A DNA stretch of 32,635 bases. Origin: Chlamydiota bacterium. Its GTDB lineage: Bacteria; Chlamydiota; Chlamydiia; Chlamydiales; Parachlamydiaceae. A program made the translations under genes and the position numbers. The stretch lies in contig JABDAE010000017.1 of NCBI GenBank assembly GCA_013289325.1, positions 1 through 32,635 on the forward strand. Reading direction: 5' to 3'. Positions within the stretch are counted from its first letter, which is position 1. Each line of letters begins with the position of its first letter. The notes beneath the pieces were generated by a model, which was given only the letters and a program-made list of their open reading frames with translations, was not told the DNA's origin and made no database searches. Shown piece by piece: positions 8,939 through 17,640 of the stretch.

Positions 8939-10552
8939 TTGAACCTAAAAACGGCAGTTGGAGACGGCAACTTAACGCAATCTCTTGAACCAGAATCATT
9001 TGCAATGGGGTGGTCCTTCACCATTTGGGAATGTCCCACCCCATTGCAAAGTAATTCTAATTCAAGATCTTGCATTAATTTGCCATCTCGAACTGCCGTT
9101 TCTAGGTTGAAACATAAACATGTACTTAACATTGCATTTTCAGCTGTTATCATGGGTATGCTTGCAAGTTGCAACATTAAAGACCCGGCAGGCAGCGGCG
9201 AAGTTGCCCCTTGGCGAGGTGCTCCATTTAAAGCGCCAGCTGCCATTGCTATCCCAGATAGCACAACAGCGCCAAATGAAGAAAATATTCAAAAAAGCAT
9301 CAAAACGCATAAGGGTAAATGGCAACTCAATGAATTGATCGAAATTGCCCTAGATAACAACCCCGCAACGATGCAGGCTTGGGAAAATGCAAAAAATGCA
9401 GCTTATCTTTGGAAGGCCTCACAAAGCACCTTGTATCCCACTCTACTTTTAAATGAGGATTTACAAATAGAAAAAATTAAGGGAAAAACTTCAACATCGA
9501 CAAGCGTCATTTCATCTCCAACACCCTTCAACACAAACTCATGGTTAATTAGCAACTTATCAGCATCTTATTTATTATGGGATTTTGGAGGAAGATCAGC
9601 AAGCATTGAATCCACGCGTCAAACTCTTTTGGCAGCCGATTGGACACACAATCAAACGCTACAGACAGTGATTTTAAATGTGATGCTAGATTACTATCAA
9701 CATCTACAGGCAAAAGCGCTTGTAGCAGCAAGAAGCGATGATTTAAAAAATGCGCAAAAAAACTTTGATGCAGCAGAAGGGCAGTTTATCGCAGGAGTCG
9801 TTAAAAAATTGGATGTCCTTTTAGCAAGATCTAACCTTGCCAATGCAAAGCTGCTTTTAGAAGAGCAGAAGGGCCTTGTGAATACGACAATGGGCAAGCT
9901 TGCAAATTCCCTTGGCCTCCCTGCTAATGTAGTCGTTGATGTCGAAGAAATTGCAGTTGATGCAAATCTCGATGAAGTACAAGAAAATATCGAGGAACTA
10001 ATTGCGCTTGCAAAATCGCAAAGAAAAGACTTGAGTGCAGCTGAAGCCACGTGGAAATCGCAGATGGCAAATACTAAAGTGATTTGGTCTGAAGGGATGC
10101 CAACCCTTACGGCAAGCGGCTATATCGAAAAAGATCACAACATTCATCACCCAACCCTTGATTCAAGAGTCGGCAGCGGTATGCTCACATTGAGTATCCC
10201 CCTCTTTAACGGGTTTTACTACGTCAATCAAACAAAAGCGGCAAGTGCCAAGGCTGCATCCCTTTATGCCGATTGGCGATCTAAAGAAGAAAATGTCATC
10301 TTAGATGTTGTGACAAGCTATTATAACTTTCAGACTGCCACAGAAAAAGTAAAATTTAGCCAAGAGTATTATGAATATACTGAAGAAGCTTATCAGATTG
10401 CGTACCTTAGCTATAAACAGGGCGTTGGAACGATTTTGGATCTATTGACGGCGCAAGCTGCTCTTTCCAATGCAAGGGCGCAAAGAATTATAGCCAAGAC
10501 CGAATGGATTTCAGCTTTAACAAACATCGCCTATGCGACAGGATCATTATAA
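8939..10552 (+). CDS. TolC/OprM-type outer-membrane factor lipoprotein with element-encoded N-terminal extension
   Basis: From TTG 8939 the frame gives 537 codons. The first 56 come from the inserted palindromic element plus one target duplication. After them, TTG 9107 begins a lipoprotein signal peptide (basic KHKH, hydrophobic core, lipobox LASC), giving a 481-residue form of normal family size. The mature part shows the outer-membrane efflux protein pattern: LNELIEIALDNNP, two copies of the coiled-coil repeat, LLWDFGGRSASIES, and LSYKQGVGTILDLLTAQAALSNAR. It forms the outer-membrane channel of a tripartite pump with the next two genes. The only good ribosome site precedes 8939, so translation from there would bury the signal peptide; initiation at 9107 would need to occur without it. 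Which start is used is undetermined. Confidence 0.88.
   Translation: MNLKTAVGDGNLTQSLEPESFAMGWSFTIWECPTPLQSNSNSRSCINLPSRTAVSRLKHKHVLNIAFSAVIMGMLASCNIKDPAGSGEVAPWRGAPFKAPAAIAIPDSTTAPNEENIQKSIKTHKGKWQLNELIEIALDNNPATMQAWENAKNAAYLWKASQSTLYPTLLLNEDLQIEKIKGKTSTSTSVISSPTPFNTNSWLISNLSASYLLWDFGGRSASIESTRQTLLAADWTHNQTLQTVILNVMLDYYQHLQAKALVAARSDDLKNAQKNFDAAEGQFIAGVVKKLDVLLARSNLANAKLLLEEQKGLVNTTMGKLANSLGLPANVVVDVEEIAVDANLDEVQENIEELIALAKSQRKDLSAAEATWKSQMANTKVIWSEGMPTLTASGYIEKDHNIHHPTLDSRVGSGMLTLSIPLFNGFYYVNQTKAASAKAASLYADWRSKEENVILDVVTSYYNFQTATEKVKFSQEYYEYTEEAYQIAYLSYKQGVGTILDLLTAQAALSNARAQRIIAKTEWISALTNIAYATGSL
8944..9106 (+). mobile_element. 163-bp palindromic MITE, copy 1, at the start of the outer-membrane factor gene
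   Basis: Starts CCTAAAAACGGCAGTT and ends AACTGCCGTTTCTAGG, which are near-perfect terminal inverted repeats. The complementarity continues inward through both ~70-bp arms (roughly 85 percent) to a central ~22-base loop between GGGGTGG and CCACCCC. It is flanked by the 5-bp direct repeat TTGAA (8939-8943 and 9107-9111), a target-site duplication. It is 163 bp long and differs from copy 2 at two positions only. It has no transposase, so it must have been moved in trans. The element is open in the downstream gene's frame and also has an open frame on the other strand. Confidence 0.93.
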
Positions 10553-10553
10553 C

Positions 10554-11639
10554 ATGAGAAAATGTTCTATCTTTTTTCTATTTCTTTCCATTTTTATCAT
10601 AGGATGCAAAAAGGAAAACCTCAAGCCTAAAGAGATCAGCTACCCCGTTATGATTGCAAAAGCGGTGCAGCAAGACACCCCCATTTATATAGATGCGATC
10701 GGCAATATCCTCTCGCATGAAGTGGTCGATCTAAAAGCGCAGGCCACCGGAATCATCGTGAAGATCAATTTTAATGAAGGAGACCGCGTTAAAGAGGGAC
10801 AACTCCTTTATACAATCGATGAGCGCTCCTATAAAGCAGCACTTGATGAAGCCAAAGCCAATTTAGCAAAAGATGAAGCGTCTTTAAAGCTTGCCGAGCT
10901 CACCGTCAAGCGATATGAAACTCTTGTCGAAAAGGATTACGTCTCAAAACTTAATTTCGATCAGTATGCGACAGCCGTTGAACTAAGTAAAGCGCAAATA
11001 GAAATCGATAAAGCGCGCGTAGATGCTGCTCAAATTAATCTTAACTACTGCAAAATATCATCTCCTATAGATGGTAAAATCGGACAACGAAATATTCACG
11101 TAGGCAATCTAATCGTTGCTAACAATACGCAAACGCTTGCCACAATTCGGCAATTTACCCCGATTGACGTCTCCTTTAACATTTCGCAAAGGGATTTTGC
11201 GCTTCTTCAAAGCTATACAAAAAGTGAACAAATTCCATTTAAAGTCATATTGCCGCAAGATCCGAAAACCCCCAGAAGCGGCATGGTTTATTTCATCGAT
11301 AATGCGCTCAGTCAAACCACTGGCACAATTGCACTTCGCGGCAGCATTTCAAATGAAGATGAAATGTTTTGGCCCGGAGAATTTGTGAAAATTAAGTTGC
11401 AGATCAACTTAAAAAAAGACGCCGTTCTCGTTCCTGAAGAGTGTGTAAAAGTCGGCCAAAGCGGCCATTATGTCTTTATTTACCATCCAAATGAGTCAAA
11501 TGTAGAATATCGCGATGTGATTATCGGCGATAGAACAGATGGTTTCGTCATTATCGAAAAAGGAATTAAGCCAAATGAAGCGATCATACGCGAGGGACAA
11601 CTTAACTTAAGGCAAGGGACAAAGGTATATCTACAATGA
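10554..11639 (+). CDS. RND efflux periplasmic adaptor (membrane fusion) lipoprotein
   Basis: Starting at ATG 10554, one base after the previous stop, the product has 361 residues with a lipoprotein signal peptide (CSIFFLFLSIFIIGC, lipobox IIGC). An in-frame ATG at 10533 lies inside the upstream gene and would spoil the signal. Adaptor motifs follow: the lipoyl/barrel-sandwich half GIIVKINFNEGDRVKEGQLLY, a helical hairpin (KDEASLKLAELTVKRYETLV), SPIDGKIGQRNIHVGNLI, and the beta-barrel region FTPIDVSFNISQRDF. It bridges the RND pump and the outer-membrane factor. Its stop overlaps the pump's ATG by 4 bp. Confidence 0.93.
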   Translation: MRKCSIFFLFLSIFIIGCKKENLKPKEISYPVMIAKAVQQDTPIYIDAIGNILSHEVVDLKAQATGIIVKINFNEGDRVKEGQLLYTIDERSYKAALDEAKANLAKDEASLKLAELTVKRYETLVEKDYVSKLNFDQYATAVELSKAQIEIDKARVDAAQINLNYCKISSPIDGKIGQRNIHVGNLIVANNTQTLATIRQFTPIDVSFNISQRDFALLQSYTKSEQIPFKVILPQDPKTPRSGMVYFIDNALSQTTGTIALRGSISNEDEMFWPGEFVKIKLQINLKKDAVLVPEECVKVGQSGHYVFIYHPNESNVEYRDVIIGDRTDGFVIIEKGIKPNEAIIREGQLNLRQGTKVYLQ

Positions 11640-14600
11640 ACTTATCTCGTCCCTTTATAGAGCGCCCCATCATGACGACTCTTGTCATGATTACCCTTGC
11701 GATGCTTGGAATAAATGCCTTTTTAAAAATGCCCGTCAGTAATTTGCCAGACGTCAATTTCCCAACGATCACAGTCAAAGCATCTTTTCCAGGAGCTAAT
11801 CCTCAAACGATGGCCAACACTGTGGCAACACCTCTTGAAAAGCAATTCATGACAATTCCCGGAATTAAAAGTGTTGTCTCATCCAATACGCTCGGTGCAA
11901 CGAGCATTGTTTTACAATTTGACATCGATAAAGACATAGACCTTGCTGCAGTCGATGTCAATACGGCAATAGCTGCTGCAAAAGGGCTATTGCCTCCGGA
12001 TCTCCCGCAAGATCCAACTTTTAAAAAAGTTAATCCCTCATCCTCTCCGATCATGTATATCGCCGTCACATCAAAGACCATGACTCAAGGCGAACTCTAC
12101 GACTATGCCAATACGCTTGTTGGGCAACGCATTTCGATCATTGAAGGGGTTTCACAAGTCTCTGTCTATGGGTCTCCTAAGGCTGTAAGAGTCCAATTAG
12201 ATCCAGGACAAATGGCTAGAATGGGTCTTTCTCAAGCGGATGTCGCAACAGCTATTGCCAAAGGCAATCAATATCAACCACTCGGAGGATTTGACGGACA
12301 ATACTTAACGTCATTGATTTATGACAACGGTGGGTTGCTTAAAGCAGATGACTATGGTGAACTCATTGCCGCCTTCCGAAATGGTGCGCCTGTGAAAATC
12401 TTAGATATTGCGAGCGTTCAAGATAGTTTAAAGTCCGATCGAATCTCGATTAAATTTCTAACTCAAGATCTTGACCAGGTAAGCGTGACATTAGGCGTTC
12501 AAAGGCAGCCTGGAGCTAATGCCGTTAAGATTGCAGATGAAATTTATAAGCTGCTGCCCAAATTTAAAGAACAGCTTCCTGGCTCTTTGGATTTGGTCAT
12601 TATCTTTGATCGAGCTGAAATGATCAAAGAGTCTTTATTCGACGTCCAATTGACTTTAGTGATTGCCTTGATTCTCGTCGTGGCAGTGATCTTTGTTTAT
12701 CTTGGCAAGGCCAAAGAGACAATTATCCCATCCATTGTGATGCCTATTTCCATTATTGCCACATTTGCCGTGATCGAAAGACTCGGCTATTCAATTGATA
12801 CATTATCGCTTCTTGCAATCACTCTTGCCATCGGCTTTATCGTCGATGATGCCATCGTCGTATTAGAAAATATTGTCAGGCGTGTTGAAACGGGCGAAAG
12901 TCCGACTTTAGCCTCAATAAATGGCTCTAAACAAATCGGGTTTACCATTCTCTCTATGACGCTCTCTCTTGTAGCTGTGTTTTTGCCTTTGATCTTTATG
13001 GGTGGATTGATCGGGAAATTGTTTCAAGAGTTTTCAATCACCCTTGCCATCATCACCATTGTCTCGGGCATTATCTCTTTAACATTAACTCCAATGCTAT
13101 GCAGCCGTTTCATTGCCGAAAAACAGGCCATTCATAAAGGGCGCCTTGCTGCCTATTCCGATAAGATGAACCAAGCCATGCTACGGCATTATGAAAAGGC
13201 ATTAAAAGTTGCCCTCGATCATAGAAAAATTATCCTTTTCATCGGGGTCCTTAGCGTGCTTATCAGCGCACTTCTTTTTAAAATTTTGAAGACAGACTTT
13301 ATTCCCGATGAAGACATCGGCTTTATCCAAATTTATACAGAAGCTGAGCAAGGGACATCCTCTCTTAAGATGCAAGAGTATCACCATAAGATTTTGGATA
13401 TTTTAAAAAAGGAAGAGGCAATTGTCTCGATCACATCAAATGCCGCAACGCCAAGCTATAGACAGGGGGTAATTTTTGTTCAACTCACAGAAAGCGGTAA
13501 AAGACCTAAAGTAAAAGAACTTATTCAAGATTACTCAGCCAAACTTAAGGTAATTCCGGGAGTGAATACCTTTTTTAAAAACGTCTCTTTAATCGATTTA
13601 AACATTGGCACCCAAGTGAGAGGTGCCTACCAGTATTTCTTGCGTAGCTTAGATGCTGAAAAACTTTACAAATCTTCAGAAAATTTGATTCAAAAATTGA
13701 AGAGCGATCCTATTTTTCAAGATATCTCGACAGACCTTGAGATCAAAACTCCGGAGATCGATCTGCAAATCGATCGAAAGGCAGCCGCTGCCTTAGGCGT
13801 CGATATGCTAAGTTTTGAAACTTCCTTAGCTCTTGGATATTCGGGAAATAGGGTCTCGCGCATTCAAACGCCAATAGACCAATACGATGTGATCGTAGAA
13901 CTTAATCGCGATTTGCAAAGGAGCCCATCATCTCTTAACGACATTTATTTGCCGTCAGCCATCTCAAGTGACTTTGTCCCACTAAGCGCCTTTGCCACAT
14001 GGAAAGAAGGAGTTGGCCCCGCTAGCATTAATCACTTTAATCAATTTCCATCCGTGACGATCACATTCAATGTTGCACCGGATGTTGCTCTTAGCGATGT
14101 AATAAAAAGGCTGCAAGAGCATGCCAAAGAAACTCTGGAAGGGGGCGTCACAGGAAATGTGAAGGGATCTGCAGAAGTCTTTCAAGAGTCTATTAAATCG
14201 CTTAGCTACCTTCTTGTCGTGACAGTGTTTGTCATTTACGTCATATTAGGGATCCTTTACGAAAGCTATATCCACCCAATCACAATCCTTTCGACACTGC
14301 CACCGGCTGTTGCAGGCGCTCTTTTATCACTTTATTTTACGGGGTATCCACTTTCTCTTTATGCCTTTCTCGGCATCATCTTGCTTCTTGGCATTGTGAA
14401 GAAAAATGGAATCATGATCGTCGACTTTGCGCTAGATAATGTGAGGGAGAAAAACGCAACTGCCGAGCAATCCATTTATGATGCATGCCTGATACGCTTT
14501 CGCCCCATCATGATGACGACCGTTGCCGCCATCATGGGGGCTGTTCCAATTGCCATTGGAATAGGCAGTGAGGGGGAATCCAGAAGGCCTTTAGGCCTTG

Positions 14601-14707
14601 TGATCATTGGTGGGCTTATAGTCTCACAGCTTGTTACCTTATTCTTAACACCCGTTATCTACCTTTACATGGAAAGATTTCGAGAAAGATTTTTCAAAAA
14701 TTATTAA
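11636..14707 (+). CDS. RND multidrug efflux pump, HAE1/AcrB family inner-membrane transporter
   Basis: 1023 residues, a full-length AcrB-type pump. The N-terminus is the usual NLSRPFIERPIMTTLVMI, followed by two large periplasmic loops and twelve membrane helices. The proton-relay aspartates sit in TM4 (GFIVDDAIVVLENI, about D403/D404), and the partner lysine in TM10 (GIVKKNGIMIVDFAL, about K922). Family signatures include SFPGANPQTM, VSVYGSPKAVRVQLDP and IRFRPIMMTTVAAIMGAVP. It drives proton-coupled export of hydrophobic compounds through the adaptor and outer-membrane factor upstream; substrates cannot be deduced. Its 3' end overlaps the convergent ABC transporter gene by 4 bp. Confidence 0.96.
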   Translation: MNLSRPFIERPIMTTLVMITLAMLGINAFLKMPVSNLPDVNFPTITVKASFPGANPQTMANTVATPLEKQFMTIPGIKSVVSSNTLGATSIVLQFDIDKDIDLAAVDVNTAIAAAKGLLPPDLPQDPTFKKVNPSSSPIMYIAVTSKTMTQGELYDYANTLVGQRISIIEGVSQVSVYGSPKAVRVQLDPGQMARMGLSQADVATAIAKGNQYQPLGGFDGQYLTSLIYDNGGLLKADDYGELIAAFRNGAPVKILDIASVQDSLKSDRISIKFLTQDLDQVSVTLGVQRQPGANAVKIADEIYKLLPKFKEQLPGSLDLVIIFDRAEMIKESLFDVQLTLVIALILVVAVIFVYLGKAKETIIPSIVMPISIIATFAVIERLGYSIDTLSLLAITLAIGFIVDDAIVVLENIVRRVETGESPTLASINGSKQIGFTILSMTLSLVAVFLPLIFMGGLIGKLFQEFSITLAIITIVSGIISLTLTPMLCSRFIAEKQAIHKGRLAAYSDKMNQAMLRHYEKALKVALDHRKIILFIGVLSVLISALLFKILKTDFIPDEDIGFIQIYTEAEQGTSSLKMQEYHHKILDILKKEEAIVSITSNAATPSYRQGVIFVQLTESGKRPKVKELIQDYSAKLKVIPGVNTFFKNVSLIDLNIGTQVRGAYQYFLRSLDAEKLYKSSENLIQKLKSDPIFQDISTDLEIKTPEIDLQIDRKAAAALGVDMLSFETSLALGYSGNRVSRIQTPIDQYDVIVELNRDLQRSPSSLNDIYLPSAISSDFVPLSAFATWKEGVGPASINHFNQFPSVTITFNVAPDVALSDVIKRLQEHAKETLEGGVTGNVKGSAEVFQESIKSLSYLLVVTVFVIYVILGILYESYIHPITILSTLPPAVAGALLSLYFTGYPLSLYAFLGIILLLGIVKKNGIMIVDFALDNVREKNATAEQSIYDACLIRFRPIMMTTVAAIMGAVPIAIGIGSEGESRRPLGLVIIGGLIVSQLVTLFLTPVIYLYMERFRERFFKNY

Positions 14708-16515
14708 AAGGTTCCCTCGTCAACTTCTTCGCGCTGTCTTTCCCACATGGATTTGTAAATACCGTTTTGGCTAAGCAGAGCGGCATGAGTGCCGCGCTCT
14801 GCAATCCGCCCGGCATGTAGCACAATGATTTCATTGGCCTCAACTACTGTTGAGAGTCGATGGGCAATGACGAGTGTGGTGCGTTGATAAGAAACCCTGC
14901 GAAGAGCCTCTTGAATGTCTTTTTCTGTGAAGCTATCAAGTGCAGAAGTGGCTTCATCTAAAACGAGAATGGGGGGATCTTTTAAAATGGTGCGCGCAAT
15001 GGCCACGCGCTGCTTTTCCCCTCCCGATAACTTCAATCCTCGTTCTCCCACGATCGTTTCATATCCTTTGGGTAAGGAGACAATGAATTGATGGATCTGC
15101 GCCATCTTAGCCGCCTCTTCTATTTCCTCTTGACTTGCGCTAGGTTTTCCGTAGAGGATGTTATAGCGAATTGTATCGTTAAACAATACGGTATCTTGCG
15201 GCACAATTCCGATAGCAGCCCTTAAAGAGCTAAGAGTGACATTGCCAATATCTTGTCCGTCAATAAAAATTTTTCCCTTCGTAGCCTCATAAAAGCGATA
15301 AAGCAAACGGGATATGGTCGATTTGCCAGCTCCAGAAATACCGACAAGTGCAACCGTTTGACCCGCTTGCACTGTGAAGGAAAGATCATCGATAATCATC
15401 CTATCGCTATCGTATGAAAAAGAAACTCTGTCAAATTTGATCATCCCCTTTCCTGGTTCAAGGGGAAGTGCGCTTAAGCTATCTTTGATGGCGGCATGTT
15501 CTAAAAGCAAAGCAAACATACTCTCCACATCGATTAAACCTTGCTTAATTTCTCGATATGTCATACCGGCTAAATATAAAGGCATAGATAGCTGTATCAT
15601 CAGCGCATTGATCAGGACAAAATCGCCAAGAGTTGCTTTTTCGTGAATAACAGCATAAGCTGACATCGCCATAACTAGGATAAGGCCTGTTGTAAAGCAA
15701 ATAGTTTGTCCAATATTTAGCCATGTTAAAGAGAGCCAATTTTTGATCGCCGCCTTCTCATATTTCGCCATGGAAGCATCAAAGCGCTTTGCTTCATGCT
15801 CCTCATTGCAAAAATATTTCACTGTTTCAAAATTTAAAAGGCTATCGATTGCCTTAGTGCTCGCATCCGTATCCGCCTGATTCATTGCGCGCCTGACATT
15901 AATGCGCCATTCTGTCGTGAAGTATGTGTACAAAAGATAAAAGGCTACCATGCATAAAGAGACCACACTGTACATCCAACCAAAAGACCACACTAATATC
16001 ACAGCTACGAAGGCAATTTCGATTATCATTGGGAAAGTATTAAAAAGTGAGAAGCGAAAGATCGTTTCAATTGCTAAAGAGCCGCGCGATATGACGCGCG
16101 CAAGGCCTCCCGTTTTACGGCTAAGGTGAAAGCTTAAAGGGAGCGCGTGAAGATGACAAAATATATGAAGAGATAGCTCCCTCACTGCACGCTGCGCCAC
16201 TGTTACAAAAATGGCATCGCGAAGCTGTGTAAAGATAACAATCATGATGCGTCCTAGACCATACGCAAGAATATAGTAAAGGGGGAGAATAAAAGCTATT
16301 TGTGTAGCACGGTCTGCTGTAGAAAGAGAATTGGTAGCATATTTAAAGGCATATGGCGTCCACACCGTGACGACTTTAGCCATCACTAAAGCCGCCATTG
16401 ATAAGACAACGCGTATCTTAATATCTATTCGGCCAGATGGCCACACATAGGGCAGAAGATGCTTAATCGTTTTCCACTGACTTCCCTCGCTAACGTCAGC
16501 GTCTTCAGTGTCCAT
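14704..16515 (-). CDS. ATM1/ABCB7-type ABC exporter (membrane and ATPase domains fused)
   Basis: 603 residues on the minus strand. Six membrane helices (residues ~40-315) precede a nucleotide-binding domain with Walker A GISGAGKST (392-400), Q-loop VPQD, signature LSGGEKQRVAIAR (from 496) and Walker B ILVLDEATSALD (D520, E521), then the H-loop IAHRLST. The segment LLNFETVKYFCNEEHEAKRF and WLNIGQ are typical of the ATM1 group, found in mitochondria and alphaproteobacteria, which exports glutathione-linked or iron-sulfur-related compounds and metals. An excellent AGGAGG lies upstream of the ATG. It follows the AbiEi-like regulator by 12 bp, so both probably share one promoter. Substrate is inferred from family only. 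Confidence 0.93.
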   Translation of the reverse strand: MDTEDADVSEGSQWKTIKHLLPYVWPSGRIDIKIRVVLSMAALVMAKVVTVWTPYAFKYATNSLSTADRATQIAFILPLYYILAYGLGRIMIVIFTQLRDAIFVTVAQRAVRELSLHIFCHLHALPLSFHLSRKTGGLARVISRGSLAIETIFRFSLFNTFPMIIEIAFVAVILVWSFGWMYSVVSLCMVAFYLLYTYFTTEWRINVRRAMNQADTDASTKAIDSLLNFETVKYFCNEEHEAKRFDASMAKYEKAAIKNWLSLTWLNIGQTICFTTGLILVMAMSAYAVIHEKATLGDFVLINALMIQLSMPLYLAGMTYREIKQGLIDVESMFALLLEHAAIKDSLSALPLEPGKGMIKFDRVSFSYDSDRMIIDDLSFTVQAGQTVALVGISGAGKSTISRLLYRFYEATKGKIFIDGQDIGNVTLSSLRAAIGIVPQDTVLFNDTIRYNILYGKPSASQEEIEEAAKMAQIHQFIVSLPKGYETIVGERGLKLSGGEKQRVAIARTILKDPPILVLDEATSALDSFTEKDIQEALRRVSYQRTTLVIAHRLSTVVEANEIIVLHAGRIAERGTHAALLSQNGIYKSMWERQREEVDEGTF

Positions 16516-16527
16516 ATGTCCTCCTAA

Positions 16528-17124
16528 TTACTCTATTGTGTAAGATAAAATGTAAGGAGTGATATCCACTCGTAATTTTTTTGCATAAGCGCCTAATTTT
16601 TTCAGATCTGCTTTATGAGCTGTATTTTTGAAATAGCGTTGAAGAGCTTTTATGGCGATTTCTTTACTTAGATAGCGAAACGCATCAATAATGCAGCGTT
16701 CTCGATCAAAAATTTGCAACTTATATTCCCCTAAAACAATTTCAGTTTTTCCAAGAGTTATGTTCCGCATTCTAATGATTTTTGCATTAGGCCTTTTAGG
16801 AGCATAAGATTCATGAGGAATAGCTATCCAAACTTCTCTCATCACTTGGTCTGTTAATTCGTAGTAGCAAAGAGCAGAAATTAAGCAGATCACTCCATCC
16901 GGAATGCTTGCTGCTATAAGTCCTAGATTTTCCCATTGAAAGTCAACTTCAGGCTCATATTCAGCAAAACGATATGCTCCAGGATAAATCCTTTCTAAAG
17001 AGCCCTTTTTGACCAAATAAGCGATCGCATGCCTCGGCACATTCAGATCAGCAGCTTGCTCAGCTGTGAAGAAGGATATTTGCTTAAAAGGCTCTAGCTG
17101 TTTGGCATATTTTGATTGTCTCAT
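16528..17124 (-). CDS. AbiEi-type antitoxin / transcriptional regulator, no toxin partner adjacent
   Basis: 198 residues. The N-terminal winged-helix region (ISFFTAEQAADLNVPRHAIAYLVKKGSLERIYPGAYRF) matches the AbiEi_4 antitoxin/regulator N-domain. The rest has the family run GVICLISALCYYELTD...VWIAIP and FDRERCIIDAFRY. In type IV toxin-antitoxin systems AbiEi represses its own operon and neutralises the nucleotidyltransferase AbiEii. No AbiEii-like gene lies beside this one: the next gene, 12 bp downstream, is the ABC exporter. The regulator may therefore control the exporter. The promoter region has a strong sigma70-like promoter with an overlapping inverted repeat. The ATG lies only 6 bp after the -10 box, implying a leaderless or near-leaderless message. 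Confidence 0.82.
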   Translation of the reverse strand: MRQSKYAKQLEPFKQISFFTAEQAADLNVPRHAIAYLVKKGSLERIYPGAYRFAEYEPEVDFQWENLGLIAASIPDGVICLISALCYYELTDQVMREVWIAIPHESYAPKRPNAKIIRMRNITLGKTEIVLGEYKLQIFDRERCIIDAFRYLSKEIAIKALQRYFKNTAHKADLKKLGAYAKKLRVDITPYILSYTIE

Positions 17125-17130
17125 ATCTTA

Positions 17131-17159
17131 ATTCTACGAAACCTACCCAATTTAGTCAA
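17131..17159 (-). promoter_or_regulatory. Sigma70-like promoter of the AbiEi-ABC operon
   Basis: On the minus strand TTGACT (17154-17159) and TAGAAT (17131-17136) are separated by exactly 17 bp. The AbiEi start codon begins 6 bp past the -10 box, so the transcript would start at or within a base or two of the ATG. Confidence 0.72.
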
Positions 17160-17171
17160 TCGGGTAGGTTT
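17139..17171. promoter_or_regulatory. Operator-like inverted repeat over the AbiEi promoter
   Basis: AAACCTACCC (17139-17148) and GGGTAGGTTT (17162-17171) are perfect 10-bp inverted arms with a 13-bp spacer. One arm lies in the promoter spacer, the -35 box is in the loop, and the other arm abuts it. AbiEi proteins are known to autoregulate through inverted repeats at their promoter, so this is a likely self-binding site. Confidence 0.7.
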
Positions 17172-17640
17172 TGTATATTTTATATGTTTTCAAATTTTAT
17201 GATTTTTAAGATCCCAGCCAGTCAGATAAGCTTACCCACCCATTATCTTTATCTGCGACCTGAACATCAAAGAGGTTCGCAAAGGACATGTTCTCGAAAT
17301 TACGGATAGACTTCTTCAACGCGGTGTTAATCGAATGGCAAAGGTTGTCTTTACGCTTATTAGACAAATATCAATCAGTTCGCAAAAGTGGCCCCATTTG
17401 TCCTAAAACGATCTATATTAAGCCCATGCCTCAAGAAGGTTATCTAATCAAGTATTTATAGATTTGTAGAAAAATTCTAGCCTTAAACCAAAACACACCA
17501 GCTACTGGTGTGTTTAGAGATGCAACTAGTCTTAATCGACGGGAGGTTTTTTATCAATCTTTCATGATACTTTCTTCTCTTTCATGTTTTGTCATGATAT
17601 ATTAGAATGCTGCCAAGCATAGTAATATAAGGATTTTCAA
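17172..17640. other. Gene-free stretch of 469 bp with one hairpin
   Basis: No ORF with convincing family features was found on either strand. Fragmentary frames around 17270-17400 read like eroded coding sequence but match nothing I recognise. The one clear structure is a hairpin at 17491-17515. The stretch borders two pseudogenes and is probably part of the same decayed island. Confidence 0.5.
17491..17515. terminator. Perfect 11-bp hairpin, possible terminator
   Basis: AAACACACCAG (17491-17501) and CTGGTGTGTTT (17505-17515) are exact inverted repeats with a 3-base loop. The T-run within the right arm is short, so termination is possible but weak. No adjacent intact gene obviously needs it. 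Confidence 0.4.

Noticed and set aside
8581-9111. CRISPR array or phage attachment site
   Set aside because: There are no regularly spaced direct repeats with unique spacers, no cas genes and no integrase. The repeats are inverted and target-duplicated.
17112-17400. Short plus-strand ORF and protein-like frames after the AbiEi promoter
   Set aside because: One overlaps the promoter and operator; the others have no start, ribosome site or recognisable motif.
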